This document shows positions 1-10,151 of a stretch of 64,000 nt of DNA, one piece after another (position 1 is the stretch's first letter; every line of letters begins with the position of its first letter). Below the pieces are notes generated by a model that worked only from the letters and a program-made list of their open reading frames with translations, did no database searches and was not told the DNA's origin. Origin of the DNA: Comamonas terrae (GTDB lineage: Bacteria > Pseudomonadota > Gammaproteobacteria > Burkholderiales > Burkholderiaceae_C); contig NZ_BCNT01000014.1 in NCBI RefSeq assembly GCF_001544075.1, forward strand, positions 36,685 to 100,684. Reading direction: 5' to 3'. Made by a program: the position numbers and the translations under genes.

Positions 1-87
1 GATGCCGGGCTGCGCAAGAAGCTCGAAGCCTTCCGCGCCGAGCAGACCGAAGCCGCCCGCAACATGACGCTGCCGGTGAACGCATGA
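1..87 (+). CDS. purE: PurE C-terminus (partial, cut by window start)
   Basis: The first 28 codons are open and end in TGA at 85-87. The tail reads LRKKLEAFRAEQTEAA, which fits the C-terminal helix of N5-carboxyaminoimidazole ribonucleotide mutase. The identification rests on this tail and on position: the stop overlaps the purK start by 4 bp (ATGA), the classic purEK arrangement for the two-step carboxylation of AIR in purine synthesis. The start lies outside the window. Confidence 0.8.
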   Translation, partial: DAGLRKKLEAFRAEQTEAARNMTLPVNA

Positions 88-1256
88 GCAAAGACACCGA
101 CGTGATCCTGCCGGGTGCGACGCTCGGCGTGCTCGGCGGCGGACAGCTGGGCCGCATGTTCGTGCATGCCGCCCAGGCCATGGGCTACTTCACGGCCGTG
201 CTGGACCAGGACGCAACCAGCCCCGCCGGCCTGGTCAGCCACCACCACATCCGCACCGGCTATGAAGACCCGCAAGGCCTGGCCGAGCTGGCCAGGCTCT
301 GCGCGGCCGTGACCACCGAATTCGAGAACGTGCCCGCCGGCGCACTGAACCAGCTGGCGACGAGCCTGCCCGTCTCGCCCGCCGGTTCCGCCGTGGCCAT
401 CGCCCAGGACCGCGCCGCCGAGAAGGCGCACTTCGTGAAGTGCGGCGTGCCCTGCGCGCCCTACGCCGTGATAGCCACGCCCGAGCAGCTGGCCGCCGTC
501 AACGATGCGCTGCTGCCGGGCATCCTCAAGACCGCCCGCATGGGCTACGACGGCAAGGGCCAGGTGCGCGTGAAGACGCGCGCCGAGCTCGCCGCCGCCT
601 GGGAGCAGCTGGGCCGCGTGGCCTGCGTGCTGGAGAAGATGCTGCCGCTGGCGCACGAATGCTCGGTCATCGTGGCCCGCGGCCGCAACGGCGACATCGT
701 CAACCTGCCCGTGCAGCGCAATCTGCACCGCGAGGGCATTCTGGCCGTGACCGAGGTCTATGCAGGCAACCTGCCCGCAGCCCAGGCAGAGCAAGCGCTG
801 GCAGCTGCGAAATCCGTAGCCGACGGCCTGGACTACGTGGGCGTGCTGTGCGTGGAGTTCTTCGTGCTGCAGGACGGCAAGCTGGTCGTCAACGAGATCG
901 CCCCGCGCCCGCACAACAGCGGCCACTACAGCCAGAACGCCTGCGATGTCTCGCAGTTCGAGCTGCAGGTGCGCTGCATGACCGGCCTGCCGCTGACCCA
1001 GCCGCGCCAGCACAGCCCCTCCATCATGCTCAATCTGCTGGGCGATCTGTGGTTCAGGCAGGGCGGCGATACGCCGGCGACGCCGGCCTGGGACAAGGTG
1101 CTGCAGCTTCCCGGCTGCCACCTGCATCTGTACGGCAAGGCCGATGCCAAGCGCGGCCGCAAGATGGGCCACCTGAACATCACGGCGGCCACGCCGGAAG
1201 TCGTGCGCGCGACGGCGCTGAAGGCGGCAGAAATCCTCGGCATCGCGCCGTTCTGA
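84..1256 (+). CDS. purK: N5-carboxyaminoimidazole ribonucleotide synthase PurK
   Basis: This 390-residue ATP-grasp enzyme carries out the ATP- and bicarbonate-dependent conversion of AIR to N5-CAIR in purine biosynthesis, upstream of PurE. The N-terminal pre-ATP-grasp fold shows GVLGGGQLGRM at about residues 15-25. The central ATP-grasp region includes KTARMGYDGKGQ (about 150-161), and the metal/phosphate-binding stretch NEIAPRPHNSGH lies near residue 270. It is slightly longer than the E. coli enzyme (about 355 aa) because of a short N-terminal extension. The start overlaps the end of purE by ATGA, so the two are translationally coupled. A Sua5-type gene follows 11 bp downstream and may be co-transcribed. 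Confidence 0.97.
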   Translation: MSKDTDVILPGATLGVLGGGQLGRMFVHAAQAMGYFTAVLDQDATSPAGLVSHHHIRTGYEDPQGLAELARLCAAVTTEFENVPAGALNQLATSLPVSPAGSAVAIAQDRAAEKAHFVKCGVPCAPYAVIATPEQLAAVNDALLPGILKTARMGYDGKGQVRVKTRAELAAAWEQLGRVACVLEKMLPLAHECSVIVARGRNGDIVNLPVQRNLHREGILAVTEVYAGNLPAAQAEQALAAAKSVADGLDYVGVLCVEFFVLQDGKLVVNEIAPRPHNSGHYSQNACDVSQFELQVRCMTGLPLTQPRQHSPSIMLNLLGDLWFRQGGDTPATPAWDKVLQLPGCHLHLYGKADAKRGRKMGHLNITAATPEVVRATALKAAEILGIAPF

Positions 1257-1267
1257 GAGGCTGCAAC

Positions 1268-2266
1268 GTGATACTGGATGGAAACCTGGACGCCTCGGTG
1301 CAGGCCGCGGCGCGGGCCCTGCAGCGCGGCGAACTTCTGGGCCTGCCCACCGAGACGGTGTACGGCCTGGCGGCCGACAGCGACAACGATGCCGCCGTGG
1401 CGCAGATCTTCGCGGCCAAGGGGCGCCCGGCCAACCATCCATTGATCGTGCACGTGGCCGACAGCGCGGCCATCACGCGCTATGCCAAGGAGGTGCCGGT
1501 CTTCGCCCAGCAGCTGATCGACGCCTTCTGGCCCGGCCCGCTCACCCTCATCCTGCCGCGCCTGCCCCATGCAGCCAGGGCTTCGACGGGCGGCCAGGAC
1601 AGCGTGGGCCTGCGCTGCCCTTCGCATCCCGTGGCCCGTGCCGTGCTCGCGGCCTGCCAGCGGCTGGAACCGCCGGTCTGGGGCGTGTCCGCGCCCAGCG
1701 CCAACAAGTTCGGCCGCGTCAGCCCCACCACGGCCCGCCATGTGGCCGATGAGTTCGGCGATGCGCTGCTGGTGCTGGACGGCGGCGCCTGCGAGGTGGG
1801 CATCGAATCCACCATCGTGGACTGCACGCGCGGCGTGCCCGTGCTGCTGCGCCCCGGCGCCGTCACGCGCGACGACATCGAGCGCGCCTGCGGCCTGCGC
1901 CCGCTCTCCAAGGAAGAGCTGCCCGCGCATACGCCACGGGCCTCCGGCACGCTTTTGGCCCACTATGCGCCCAATGCCAAGGTGCGGCTCATGGACGCCC
2001 GGCAGCTGCAGTCGGCGCTGGACATCCTGGGCTCGGAAGGCCGGCACATCGCCGTCTACCACCGCAGCCCGCTGCGCTCGACGGCCCAGGGCATCACCCT
2101 GCGCGCCATGCCGGCGCAGGCCCTGGACGCCGCCCGAGAATTGTTCGGCACGCTGCGCGACTTCGACGAGATCGGCGCCCGCCTGATCTGGATCGAAACC
2201 CCGCCCGACACGGCGGACTGGGAAGGCGTGCGCGACCGCCTGCAGCGCGCGGCGGCGGCGGGCTGA
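1268..2266 (+). CDS. L-threonylcarbamoyladenylate synthase, Sua5 type
   Basis: This 332-aa protein is predicted to form threonylcarbamoyl-AMP from Thr, bicarbonate and ATP, the first step of tRNA t6A37 synthesis. The N-terminal YrdC domain (about 1-190) has the nucleotide-binding KGRPANHPLIVHV stretch (about 51-63) and SAPSAN near 140. A C-terminal Sua5 domain follows, introduced by GTLLAHYAP near 230, so this is the long Sua5/TsaC2 form and not the short TsaC form. The start is GTG at 1268. An open frame runs further upstream, but it is a shadow of purK and the YrdC homology begins here. The gene sits 11 bp after purK. A partner t6A gene, tsaB, lies 6.7 kb downstream. Confidence 0.93.
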   Translation: MILDGNLDASVQAAARALQRGELLGLPTETVYGLAADSDNDAAVAQIFAAKGRPANHPLIVHVADSAAITRYAKEVPVFAQQLIDAFWPGPLTLILPRLPHAARASTGGQDSVGLRCPSHPVARAVLAACQRLEPPVWGVSAPSANKFGRVSPTTARHVADEFGDALLVLDGGACEVGIESTIVDCTRGVPVLLRPGAVTRDDIERACGLRPLSKEELPAHTPRASGTLLAHYAPNAKVRLMDARQLQSALDILGSEGRHIAVYHRSPLRSTAQGITLRAMPAQALDAARELFGTLRDFDEIGARLIWIETPPDTADWEGVRDRLQRAAAAG

Positions 2267-2272
2267 GCGCCG

Positions 2273-2291
2273 GGGCCCTGGGTCAGGGCCC
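2273..2291. terminator. GC-rich hairpin between convergent genes
   Basis: A perfect 8-bp stem (GGGCCCTG / CAGGGCCC) with a 3-nt loop sits between the Sua5 stop and the LysR stop and overlaps the latter. There is no T-tract, so it is only a possible bidirectional terminator. Confidence 0.35.
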
Positions 2292-3266
2292 GAAGCCTTT
2301 GGCAAAGGACTCGCGCAGAAACTCCACGAACACCGCCACGGCGCGCGGCACGTGGCTGGCGTAGGGGCGGATGGCGAACAGCTGTTCGCCGAAGGCATCC
2401 ACCGATTTCCAGTCCGTCAGCACCTGCTGCAGCTGGCCCGAGGCCAGCCCCGACTGGGCACTGAAATCGGGCACCAGCGCAATGCCCAGGCCCGCCAGCG
2501 CCGCATCGCGCAGCATCTCGCTGTTGTTGGCGGCAAAACCGCCCGCTACAGGCACGACGATGCGCTCGCCCTCTTTTCCACCCCTCTTCCGCCGCACGAA
2601 ATGCCAGGCCGGCTGGCCCTGGCTGCGCGGATAGTGCAGGCAGTTGTGCCCCACCAGGGCCTGCGGCGTGGCTGGCGCTCCATGCGCGGCCAGATAGTCG
2701 CGGCTGGCCACGAGCAGCGCGCGCGTGGGCGCCAGCGCCCAGGCCACATGGGTTTCGGGCGGCGCCGAGACATGGCGCACGGCCAGATCAAACCCTTCCA
2801 GCGCCAGCGAGCGCATGCGGTCGGACAGGTCCAGTTCCAGCCGGATCTCGGGATAGGCGCGCACGAAGCGCGGCAGCCGCGGCATGAGCTGCTGGCGCGT
2901 GAAGGCCACGGGCGCCGTCACGCGCAGCAGCCCGCGCGGCTCGGCCGCCAGGTCCTTGACGCTGGCAAAGCCGTGGGCGATGTGCTCGAAGGCGCCGCGC
3001 GTATGGTCCACCAACCGCTCGCCGGCCTCGGTCAGGCGCACGCTGCGCGTGGTGCGCCGCACCAGGGCCACGCCGGCGGCGCGCTCCAGCTCGGCAATGC
3101 GCTGGCTCATCGCCGCCTTGCTCACACCCAGCCGCGCCGCCGCCGCCGTGAAGCTGCCTTGCTGCGACAACACCACCAGCCAGTGCAGATGGCTCCACAG
3201 CGCCTCGGCGCCCATGCCGATGCCCGTCCCCGCCACCGGCCCCGGTCCGCCCAGCTGCGCGTTCAT
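2283..3266 (-). CDS. LysR-family transcriptional regulator, divergent from mmsA
   Basis: This is a LysR-type regulator of 327 aa from the start chosen here. An N-terminal winged helix-turn-helix (about 25-80, with AAAARLGVSKAAMSQRIAELE) is followed by a substrate-binding domain. The frame is open back to an ATG at 3308, but that codon lies inside a perfect 9-bp inverted repeat that looks like the operator, so the ATG at 3266 (or 3281) is preferred. It is transcribed away from mmsA with the operator between them, the standard LysR arrangement. It probably controls the neighbouring dehydrogenase gene; the inducer is unknown. Confidence 0.9.
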   Translation of the reverse strand: MNAQLGGPGPVAGTGIGMGAEALWSHLHWLVVLSQQGSFTAAAARLGVSKAAMSQRIAELERAAGVALVRRTTRSVRLTEAGERLVDHTRGAFEHIAHGFASVKDLAAEPRGLLRVTAPVAFTRQQLMPRLPRFVRAYPEIRLELDLSDRMRSLALEGFDLAVRHVSAPPETHVAWALAPTRALLVASRDYLAAHGAPATPQALVGHNCLHYPRSQGQPAWHFVRRKRGGKEGERIVVPVAGGFAANNSEMLRDAALAGLGIALVPDFSAQSGLASGQLQQVLTDWKSVDAFGEQLFAIRPYASHVPRAVAVFVEFLRESFAKGFGP

Positions 3267-3286
3267 ATTTTTGCTTTCCATACATG

Positions 3287-3310
3287 GATTGTTCACCACA
3301 ATGAACAATC
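3287..3310. promoter_or_regulatory. Candidate LysR operator (9-bp inverted repeat)
   Basis: GATTGTTCA (3287-3295) and TGAACAATC (3302-3310) form a perfect dyad separated by 6 bp, in the intergenic region between the LysR gene and mmsA. An interrupted dyad in a divergent promoter region is what LysR-type regulators normally bind. The binding itself is inferred. Confidence 0.7.
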
Positions 3311-3364
3311 AATTCAAGCCAGCCTATCTAGGCAAGCCCGCCCAGGCTTTCTAGACTGGCCTTC

Positions 3365-4909
<1,545 letters not shown>

Positions 4910-5043
4910 TCCCCTGGGCCGCCGCGCGGTATCTTCCGTGGAGAGCAGACGCCTTCACCGCCGGACGCCCCCCCCTGACCGGTACCTCGGGCCGTGGAAC
5001 ACGGCAGCTTGAAAGCCTGCCCGCTGCCGGAGCGGCCACCCCT

Positions 5044-5079
5044 AAAAAAAAGTCCGGGTCAGGCCCGGACTTTTTTTTA
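5044..5079. terminator. Rho-independent terminator, bidirectional
   Basis: An A-tract, a stem AAAGTCCGGG / CCCGGACTTT with a TCAGG loop, and a T-tract lie between convergent mmsA and ompW. The symmetry lets it serve both strands. The rest of 4910-5093 holds nothing recognisable. Confidence 0.9.
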
Positions 5080-5093
5080 TCGGCCTTGCGGCA

Positions 5094-5765
5094 TCAGAAC
5101 CGGTAGCCGATACCGATGGCGAAGACATCGGGGTTGAACTTGACCTTGATGCTCTGGCCCGTCGACAGGTGGATGGTGCTCTTCAGGAAGCTCTTGTAGT
5201 AGGCCGCATCGATGAACCAGCGGTCGTTCAGGTTGTAGACAAAGCCGATCTGCGGCGTGATGCCGAACTTGTTGTCCAGCTTGGCCGTGGTCGGGTTGGC
5301 CTGCGTGCCGCCGGACAGGCCGTTGAGCGTGGCCGTGGTCTTCTCGTCGAAGAACCAGGCATAGGTCACGCCCAGGCCCACGTAGGGGCGGAAGGCGGCA
5401 TTGGCCGCGTTGAAGCGGTACTGGGCGAACACCGTGGCCGCGAGCACCTTGGTGCTGCCCAGCTTGCCCACGCCGGCCAGCGCGCCGTCGCCCACCAGGT
5501 CATTCTTGAACGGCAGGCCGAGCGGCACGTCCAGCGCGAAGTTGTCGGTCACCATGTAGGTGAGGCCACCGGTCAGCTGGGTATCGCTCTTGGCATCCAC
5601 CTTGGTGTTGGGAAACGACGGCGCCGACAGATTGCCGCTCGATACGTCGGGCGACAGATGGGTGGCGCCGATGCGCGCCGACCAGGTGCCCGCCGATTGC
5701 GCACCCGCCAGGCCGCAGGCGGTCAGGGCCGCGGCCCCGGCGGCGATCCGCAAAAACTTCTTCAT
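5094..5765 (-). CDS. ompW: OmpW-family outer membrane beta-barrel protein
   Basis: This 223-aa protein begins with a clear Sec signal peptide (MKKFLRIAAGAAALTACGLAGAQS), giving a mature protein of about 200 aa, usual for OmpW. Alternating hydrophobic strands, the GITPQIGFVYNLNDRWFIDAAYY region and a C-terminal GIGYRF ending in Phe fit an eight-stranded barrel recognised by the BAM complex. OmpW proteins form a narrow hydrophobic channel for small apolar compounds. The ATG at 5765 was chosen because the signal peptide starts there. It lies 29 bp downstream of the GDSL lipoprotein gene on the same strand, so the two probably share a transcript, ending at the terminator at 5044-5079. Confidence 0.92.
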   Translation of the reverse strand: MKKFLRIAAGAAALTACGLAGAQSAGTWSARIGATHLSPDVSSGNLSAPSFPNTKVDAKSDTQLTGGLTYMVTDNFALDVPLGLPFKNDLVGDGALAGVGKLGSTKVLAATVFAQYRFNAANAAFRPYVGLGVTYAWFFDEKTTATLNGLSGGTQANPTTAKLDNKFGITPQIGFVYNLNDRWFIDAAYYKSFLKSTIHLSTGQSIKVKFNPDVFAIGIGYRF

Positions 5766-5794
5766 GTTTGTCTCCTTGTCTTTCGCGGAACGGA

Positions 5795-6973
5795 TTACAG
5801 CCAGCCCTTCTGGGCCAGGGCGCGCGATACCAGCTGGCTCATCTGCTGATGGCCGTAGGGCGTGGGGTGGAAGCTGTCGGCAAACACATGGTGCTGCCAC
5901 CAGTCGGGGCTGGTCTTGCCGGGCGTGGCGCTCAGGGCGGCGGCCGTGCAGGTCGGGAAGGTATAGGTGGGCAGGCCGCTGCCGTCCACGCCGGTGACCG
6001 GACACACCGGATCCTTCACGTTGTCGAAGTCGTACTGGGCGGGATTGCTGATCTGGTTCTTGAACTCGGTGTAGAAGTCGACCACGGCCACCTGCGACTG
6101 GCCGGCCAGGCTGGCGGCCAGCTGCGCATTGAAGGCCTGTACCAGCGCGTCGAACGAGGCTTCCTGCTTGGCGGCCACGGCAGCGCCCTGGTCTCCGCCA
6201 CCGGCGGCCTGGGCAATGCTGGCCAGGACCATCTGGAAGCGCGGCGTCTTGGTGATGGCCGGCACATTGAGCACCGCCACGCGCGTGGCGCCCTTGGCGA
6301 CCACATTCTGCGCAATGGAGCCGGCCAGGGCCTTGGCCAGGGTCTGCAGATAGGCGCCTGCAGCCAGGCCGGCAAACTTGGAGGCATCGCCGCCGGCCTG
6401 GGTCATCAGGGCTGCGAACGTGCCCGGCGCCTTGGACTCCAGCCAGGCCACCATGGCATTCAGCGGCTGCGAATTGCCCTTGGCGGCGGCAATCAGGGCT
6501 CCGATCACGTCGGCCGCGTCGTTGGCGCCGCCGTCGATGATCACCAGGTCATCCGCGCTGAAACCGGCCTTGGAGGCGGCCTGGATCTGCACCAGCACCG
6601 ACAGCGGCGATGTGGCGGGTGCCCCCAGCGGATTCACGCGGCCGCCGCCCACCGCATAGTTGGTGCAGCTGGCAACTTCCTGGTAGGAGGTCAGGTTCTC
6701 GTCGCCCGCACGGTAATGGGCGCACAGGCTCTGGCTGTACTGGTCGGCAATGCGCTCGGGCCAGATCATGGTGGAGCCCGCGCCGGTGGGCGCCGATCCC
6801 TGCACCGTGAACTTGAAGCCGAAGGTGCCGCTGTCCGACAGGCTGTCGCCCATGACCTTGACCGAAGTCACCTTGGCCTTGGGAGTGGTGTCGGCGCCGC
6901 CGCCACCGCCGCAGGCGGCCAGCAGGCCGGCGGTCGCCAAAGCGGCGGCCAGGAGTTTGAATTGGTTTGCCAA
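5795..6973 (-). CDS. SGNH/GDSL-type hydrolase, lipoprotein
   Basis: This is a 392-aa secreted esterase/lipase-like protein. The N-terminus is a lipoprotein signal with lipobox LLAAC (Cys about 21) followed by a Gly-rich spacer. SGNH block I is GDSLSDSG (nucleophile Ser about 44), block III is GGANDA (near 150), and the catalytic Asp/His pair is in DSFHPTPYGH near 367. The TTG at 6973 is the likely start: a strong GGAGGT sits 7 nt upstream of it, whereas the ATGs at 6991/6988 would place that ribosome site inside the gene. Its substrate is unknown. Co-transcription with ompW suggests a role at the outer membrane, perhaps on hydrophobic esters. Confidence 0.87.
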   Translation of the reverse strand: MANQFKLLAAALATAGLLAACGGGGGADTTPKAKVTSVKVMGDSLSDSGTFGFKFTVQGSAPTGAGSTMIWPERIADQYSQSLCAHYRAGDENLTSYQEVASCTNYAVGGGRVNPLGAPATSPLSVLVQIQAASKAGFSADDLVIIDGGANDAADVIGALIAAAKGNSQPLNAMVAWLESKAPGTFAALMTQAGGDASKFAGLAAGAYLQTLAKALAGSIAQNVVAKGATRVAVLNVPAITKTPRFQMVLASIAQAAGGGDQGAAVAAKQEASFDALVQAFNAQLAASLAGQSQVAVVDFYTEFKNQISNPAQYDFDNVKDPVCPVTGVDGSGLPTYTFPTCTAAALSATPGKTSPDWWQHHVFADSFHPTPYGHQQMSQLVSRALAQKGWL

Positions 6974-7090
6974 GATGATGACCTCCATCACGTTATGAAT
7001 AGCACGGGCGTGCTTTTTTTCAGAACGTCATCCTAGCGATAGTCACCTTGGCGCCATACCGGGCAATTACCGATAGCGGAGGATGAAACA

Positions 7091-7186
7091 CCCCCTGAGC
7101 CGCTGCGCGGCTTCCCCCTCAAGGGGGACGACGGCCTTTGCTGCGGGGCGGCCCTTGCTGGCCGTCCCGCGCTTAGAGTGCGCCAG
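7091..7186 (+). repeat. Dispersed intergenic repeat, copy A
   Basis: A 96-bp element runs from CCCCCTGAG to TGCGCCAG between the GDSL gene and dacB. A diverged copy in opposite orientation lies at 17736-17819, sharing both ends and the core TGCGGGGCGGCCCTT. It contains an internal CCCCCT/AGGGGG hairpin. Repeats of this type recur in Comamonadaceae intergenic regions as I recall; their function is unknown. The rest of 6974-7225 shows no gene. Confidence 0.75.
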
Positions 7187-7225
7187 TTTCAGGAGCGCTT
7201 GGCATAGACAAGCAGCCCGGGCGCG

Positions 7226-8689
7226 CTACTGCGCGCCGACCCAGTCGATCAGGGCCTCCCAGGCCTGGCGCGCGGCGCCGGCATTGGGGTGGTTGGCCAT
7301 GGCCACCAGCACGTAGCGGCGGCCGCTGGCGCCATCCACATAACCGGCCAGCGCCGAGGCGTCGCGCAGCGTGCCGGTCTTGAGGTGGGCCGCGCCCGCA
7401 TGGCGGCTCTGGCTGCGGCGCAGCGTGCCGTCCACGCCGACGATGGGCATGGAGGCCACGAACTCGGGCATGACGGGCGAATTCCAGGCCTGCTGCAGCA
7501 TCCGGCCCAGGCCGCCGGCCGTCACCCAGGCATTGCGGCTCAAGCCCGCGCCGTTGTCCACGGCGGGCTGGTCGCTGCCGAACCGCGCCTGCCACCACTG
7601 CGCCAGCACCTGGCGCGAGGCCTCGAAGCTGGCCACGCCGGTGCGCTGCATGCCCAGCGTCAGGAATACCTGCTGGGCCATGATGTTGTTGCTGTACTTG
7701 TTCACGTCGCGCACCACTTCGGCCAGCGACGGCGACTCGATCTGCAGCGCGGGCTGCAGGCCCGCAGGCACCCTGCCGTCGTGCACGCTGCCGGTGAGCT
7801 TGCCGCCGAGTTCGCGCCACATGCCTTCGATGGCGCGGGCCGCGAACAGCTCGGGCTGGGCAGGCGCCACGGACCAGCTTTTCTCTCCGCACTGGGCCGC
7901 GTACTGGCCCTGGAAGGCGATGCGCTGCGGGTCGCTCATGTCCAGCTGCAGCTTGCTGCGCCAGTCGCCGCAATCTGAATTCATAGCAGCCAGCGGCACC
8001 GTGGCCTGAGTTTCCATGCCCGACATCGGCGGATCGTATTGGATGCGAGCGACACCCGCTCCTATATCGGGAGCAAAACCCAGGCCCACGGCCTTGTAGT
8101 TGACCAGCAGCGCATCGGGCGCGGCGTTGTAGGGCCGCCAGGGCTCGTTGTCGAAGCTGGCCGCATCATGCGCAGGCAGCTGGAAGGCCGAGCGGTCCAG
8201 CACGATATCGCCCACGATGACCTTGACGCCCATGCCCTGCAGGCGGCGCAGCATCAGCCACAGGCGCTCCAGCACCAGCTTGGGGTCCCCCTGGCCCTGG
8301 ATGTAGAGATTGCCGCGCAGCGCGCCGTCGGCCACGGGCCCGCCGAAATACACGGGCGTGCGCCAGACATAGGCCGGACCCAGCTGGTCCAGGGCCGCGT
8401 AGGTGGTGACCAGCTTCATGACCGAGGCCGGATTCATGGGCACCTGCGTGCGCCAGGCCAGGCGCGGCGCGCTCTTGCCGTCCACGTCCAGGACCAGCAG
8501 CGAGACCGCGTCGCGCGGTATCCTGGCACGGGCCAGGGCCGCATCCACGCTGGCGGGCAGGCGGGTATCGGCAACGGCCTGGGCGGTGGCGCCCATCGGG
8601 GACGGTGCCTGCGCCTGTGCGGCCGGCAGGGCGACGGCGGCCAGCAGCGCGGCCGCGAGAGGGGAAATCCAGGACGAGATCAATGACAT
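7226..8689 (-). CDS. dacB: D-alanyl-D-alanine carboxypeptidase/endopeptidase (PBP4, peptidase S13)
   Basis: This 487-aa periplasmic penicillin-binding protein trims or cleaves D-Ala-containing peptidoglycan peptides. A Sec signal (MSLISSWISPLAAALLAAVALPAAQA) sets the start at 8689; the frame is open further upstream, but that part is low-complexity and carries no signal peptide. The three active-site motifs are present: SVMK (Ser about 89, Lys 92), SNN (near 331) and KTG (near 436). The large gap between SxxK and SxN is the inserted domain typical of PBP4. It is transcribed divergently from tsaB and sits alone. Confidence 0.95.
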   Translation of the reverse strand: MSLISSWISPLAAALLAAVALPAAQAQAPSPMGATAQAVADTRLPASVDAALARARIPRDAVSLLVLDVDGKSAPRLAWRTQVPMNPASVMKLVTTYAALDQLGPAYVWRTPVYFGGPVADGALRGNLYIQGQGDPKLVLERLWLMLRRLQGMGVKVIVGDIVLDRSAFQLPAHDAASFDNEPWRPYNAAPDALLVNYKAVGLGFAPDIGAGVARIQYDPPMSGMETQATVPLAAMNSDCGDWRSKLQLDMSDPQRIAFQGQYAAQCGEKSWSVAPAQPELFAARAIEGMWRELGGKLTGSVHDGRVPAGLQPALQIESPSLAEVVRDVNKYSNNIMAQQVFLTLGMQRTGVASFEASRQVLAQWWQARFGSDQPAVDNGAGLSRNAWVTAGGLGRMLQQAWNSPVMPEFVASMPIVGVDGTLRRSQSRHAGAAHLKTGTLRDASALAGYVDGASGRRYVLVAMANHPNAGAARQAWEALIDWVGAQ

Positions 8690-8931
8690 GGGCAGCGAGT
8701 CTACGCCGGGCGTCGCCACGCCGGACGCCGCACCTGCGGGCATTGCCGGCCCGCCGGGCAAGGCTGCGGCAGCCGGCCGATAATAGGCAGCCTGCTGCGG
8801 CGCCACCTGCCAGCATTTTTCCCTAGGACTTCCGCAAGCGAGGATGCGCCAGGACGGCTTCCTTGAAGCCAAGCGCCTGCCTGATCCTGATTTGCGTCAG
8901 TCGTGTTTCCGTTCCCTTGCGCGGCTCCGCC

Positions 8932-9639
8932 ATGAATCTTCTTGCCCTGGACACCAGTACCGACACCTTCTTCGTCGCCGTGCAGCGCGGCGATGCCATC
9001 TGGCAGCACAGCGGCCCGGGTGCGGCACAGTCCTCGGCCCGGCTGCTGCCCGCCATCCGCACCCTGATGGCCGATGCCGGCCTGCAGTTCAAGGAGCTGG
9101 ATGCCATCGTCTTCGGCCGCGGCCCGGGCTCGTTCACCGGCCTGCGCACGGCCTGCTCCATTACCCAGGGCCTGGCATTCGCGGCCCGGGTGCCGGTGCT
9201 GCCCGTGGACACGCTGCTGGCCGTGGCCGAGGAAGCCCGCGCGCTGCACGGCTGCACCGAGCTGGTGGCCGTGCTGGATGCGCGCATGCACGAGGTCTAC
9301 CACGCGCGCTTTGCCTGGTCCGACGGCCGCTGGCAGGGCCCCGAGGATTTCGGCGAGGACTTCGGCCTGTGCGCGCCCGGCGCGCTGCAGCTGCCTGCCG
9401 GCAGCACGGTCGCAGGCAATGCCCGGGCAGTCTATGGCGAGCAGCTGGCGCCGCAGGCACGCCATGTGGCGGCCATGCCCACGGCCACCGCCCTGCTGCG
9501 CCTGGCTCCCGCGCTGCTGGCCGCCGGCAGGGCCGTGCCCGCCGATCAGGCCCTGCCGCGCTATATCCGCGATAAAGTGGCGCAGACCACGGCCGAGCGC
9601 GAAGCCGCCCGTGCCGCACAGCCACCCGCCACGCCATGA
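8932..9639 (+). CDS. tsaB: tRNA t6A synthesis protein TsaB
   Basis: This 235-aa ASKHA-fold protein is the partner that dimerises with TsaD and, with TsaE, transfers threonylcarbamoyl to A37 of tRNAs. The diagnostic N-terminus MNLLALDTSTDTFFVAV and the GRGPGSFTGLRTACS loop (near 60-75) are clear. The ATG at 8932 matches the family start; the open frame upstream is not conserved-looking. It begins a tight operon: its stop overlaps the rimI start (ATGA), and rimI overlaps the next gene. Confidence 0.95.
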   Translation: MNLLALDTSTDTFFVAVQRGDAIWQHSGPGAAQSSARLLPAIRTLMADAGLQFKELDAIVFGRGPGSFTGLRTACSITQGLAFAARVPVLPVDTLLAVAEEARALHGCTELVAVLDARMHEVYHARFAWSDGRWQGPEDFGEDFGLCAPGALQLPAGSTVAGNARAVYGEQLAPQARHVAAMPTATALLRLAPALLAAGRAVPADQALPRYIRDKVAQTTAEREAARAAQPPATP

Positions 9640-10151
9640 ATTCCAGCGCCAGCCATTCCCGCTCCGACTTGCCCGATCGTGCCGCAGAGCCCGAGGCCCT
9701 GGTGCATTTCGAGCCGCTGAGCGCGCTGTGGCTGGACACGCTGCTGCCCATCGAGGCCCAGGCCTATACCCATCCCTGGTCGCGCGGCAACTTCCAGGAC
9801 GCCATGGCCGCCGGCTACGAGGCGCAGCTGCTGGTCAACCAGCACCACGAACTGCTCGGCTATTTCGTGGCCATGACGGTGCTGGACGAGGTGCATCTGC
9901 TCAACATCACCGTCAACCCCGCGTTCCAGCGCCAGGGCTGGGCCCGCGTGCTGCTCGATGCGCTGTCGCTGTCGGCGCGGCAGAAAAATGCGCAGTGGAT
10001 CTGGCTGGAAGTGCGCGAAAGCAATGCCCGTGCCCGCGAAATCTATGCCCGGCACGGCTTTGCCGAAGTGGGCCAGCGCAAGAACTACTACCCCACACCC
10101 GAAGGACCGCGTGAGCACGCGGTGCTGATGAGCCTGAAACTATGGTCCTGA
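9636..10151 (+). CDS. rimI: Ribosomal protein S18 alanine N-acetyltransferase
   Basis: This 171-aa GNAT-fold enzyme acetylates the N-terminal Ala of ribosomal protein S18 using acetyl-CoA. The acetyl-CoA pyrophosphate loop reads NPAFQRQGWARVLL (R/QxxGxG/A type), preceded by EVHLLNITV and followed by LEVRESNARAREIYARHGF, all characteristic of RimI. An N-terminal extension of about 25 residues precedes the GNAT core. It overlaps tsaB by 4 bp and the psi-like gene by 10 bp, so the three are translationally coupled. Confidence 0.95.
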   Translation: MNSSASHSRSDLPDRAAEPEALVHFEPLSALWLDTLLPIEAQAYTHPWSRGNFQDAMAAGYEAQLLVNQHHELLGYFVAMTVLDEVHLLNITVNPAFQRQGWARVLLDALSLSARQKNAQWIWLEVRESNARAREIYARHGFAEVGQRKNYYPTPEGPREHAVLMSLKLWS

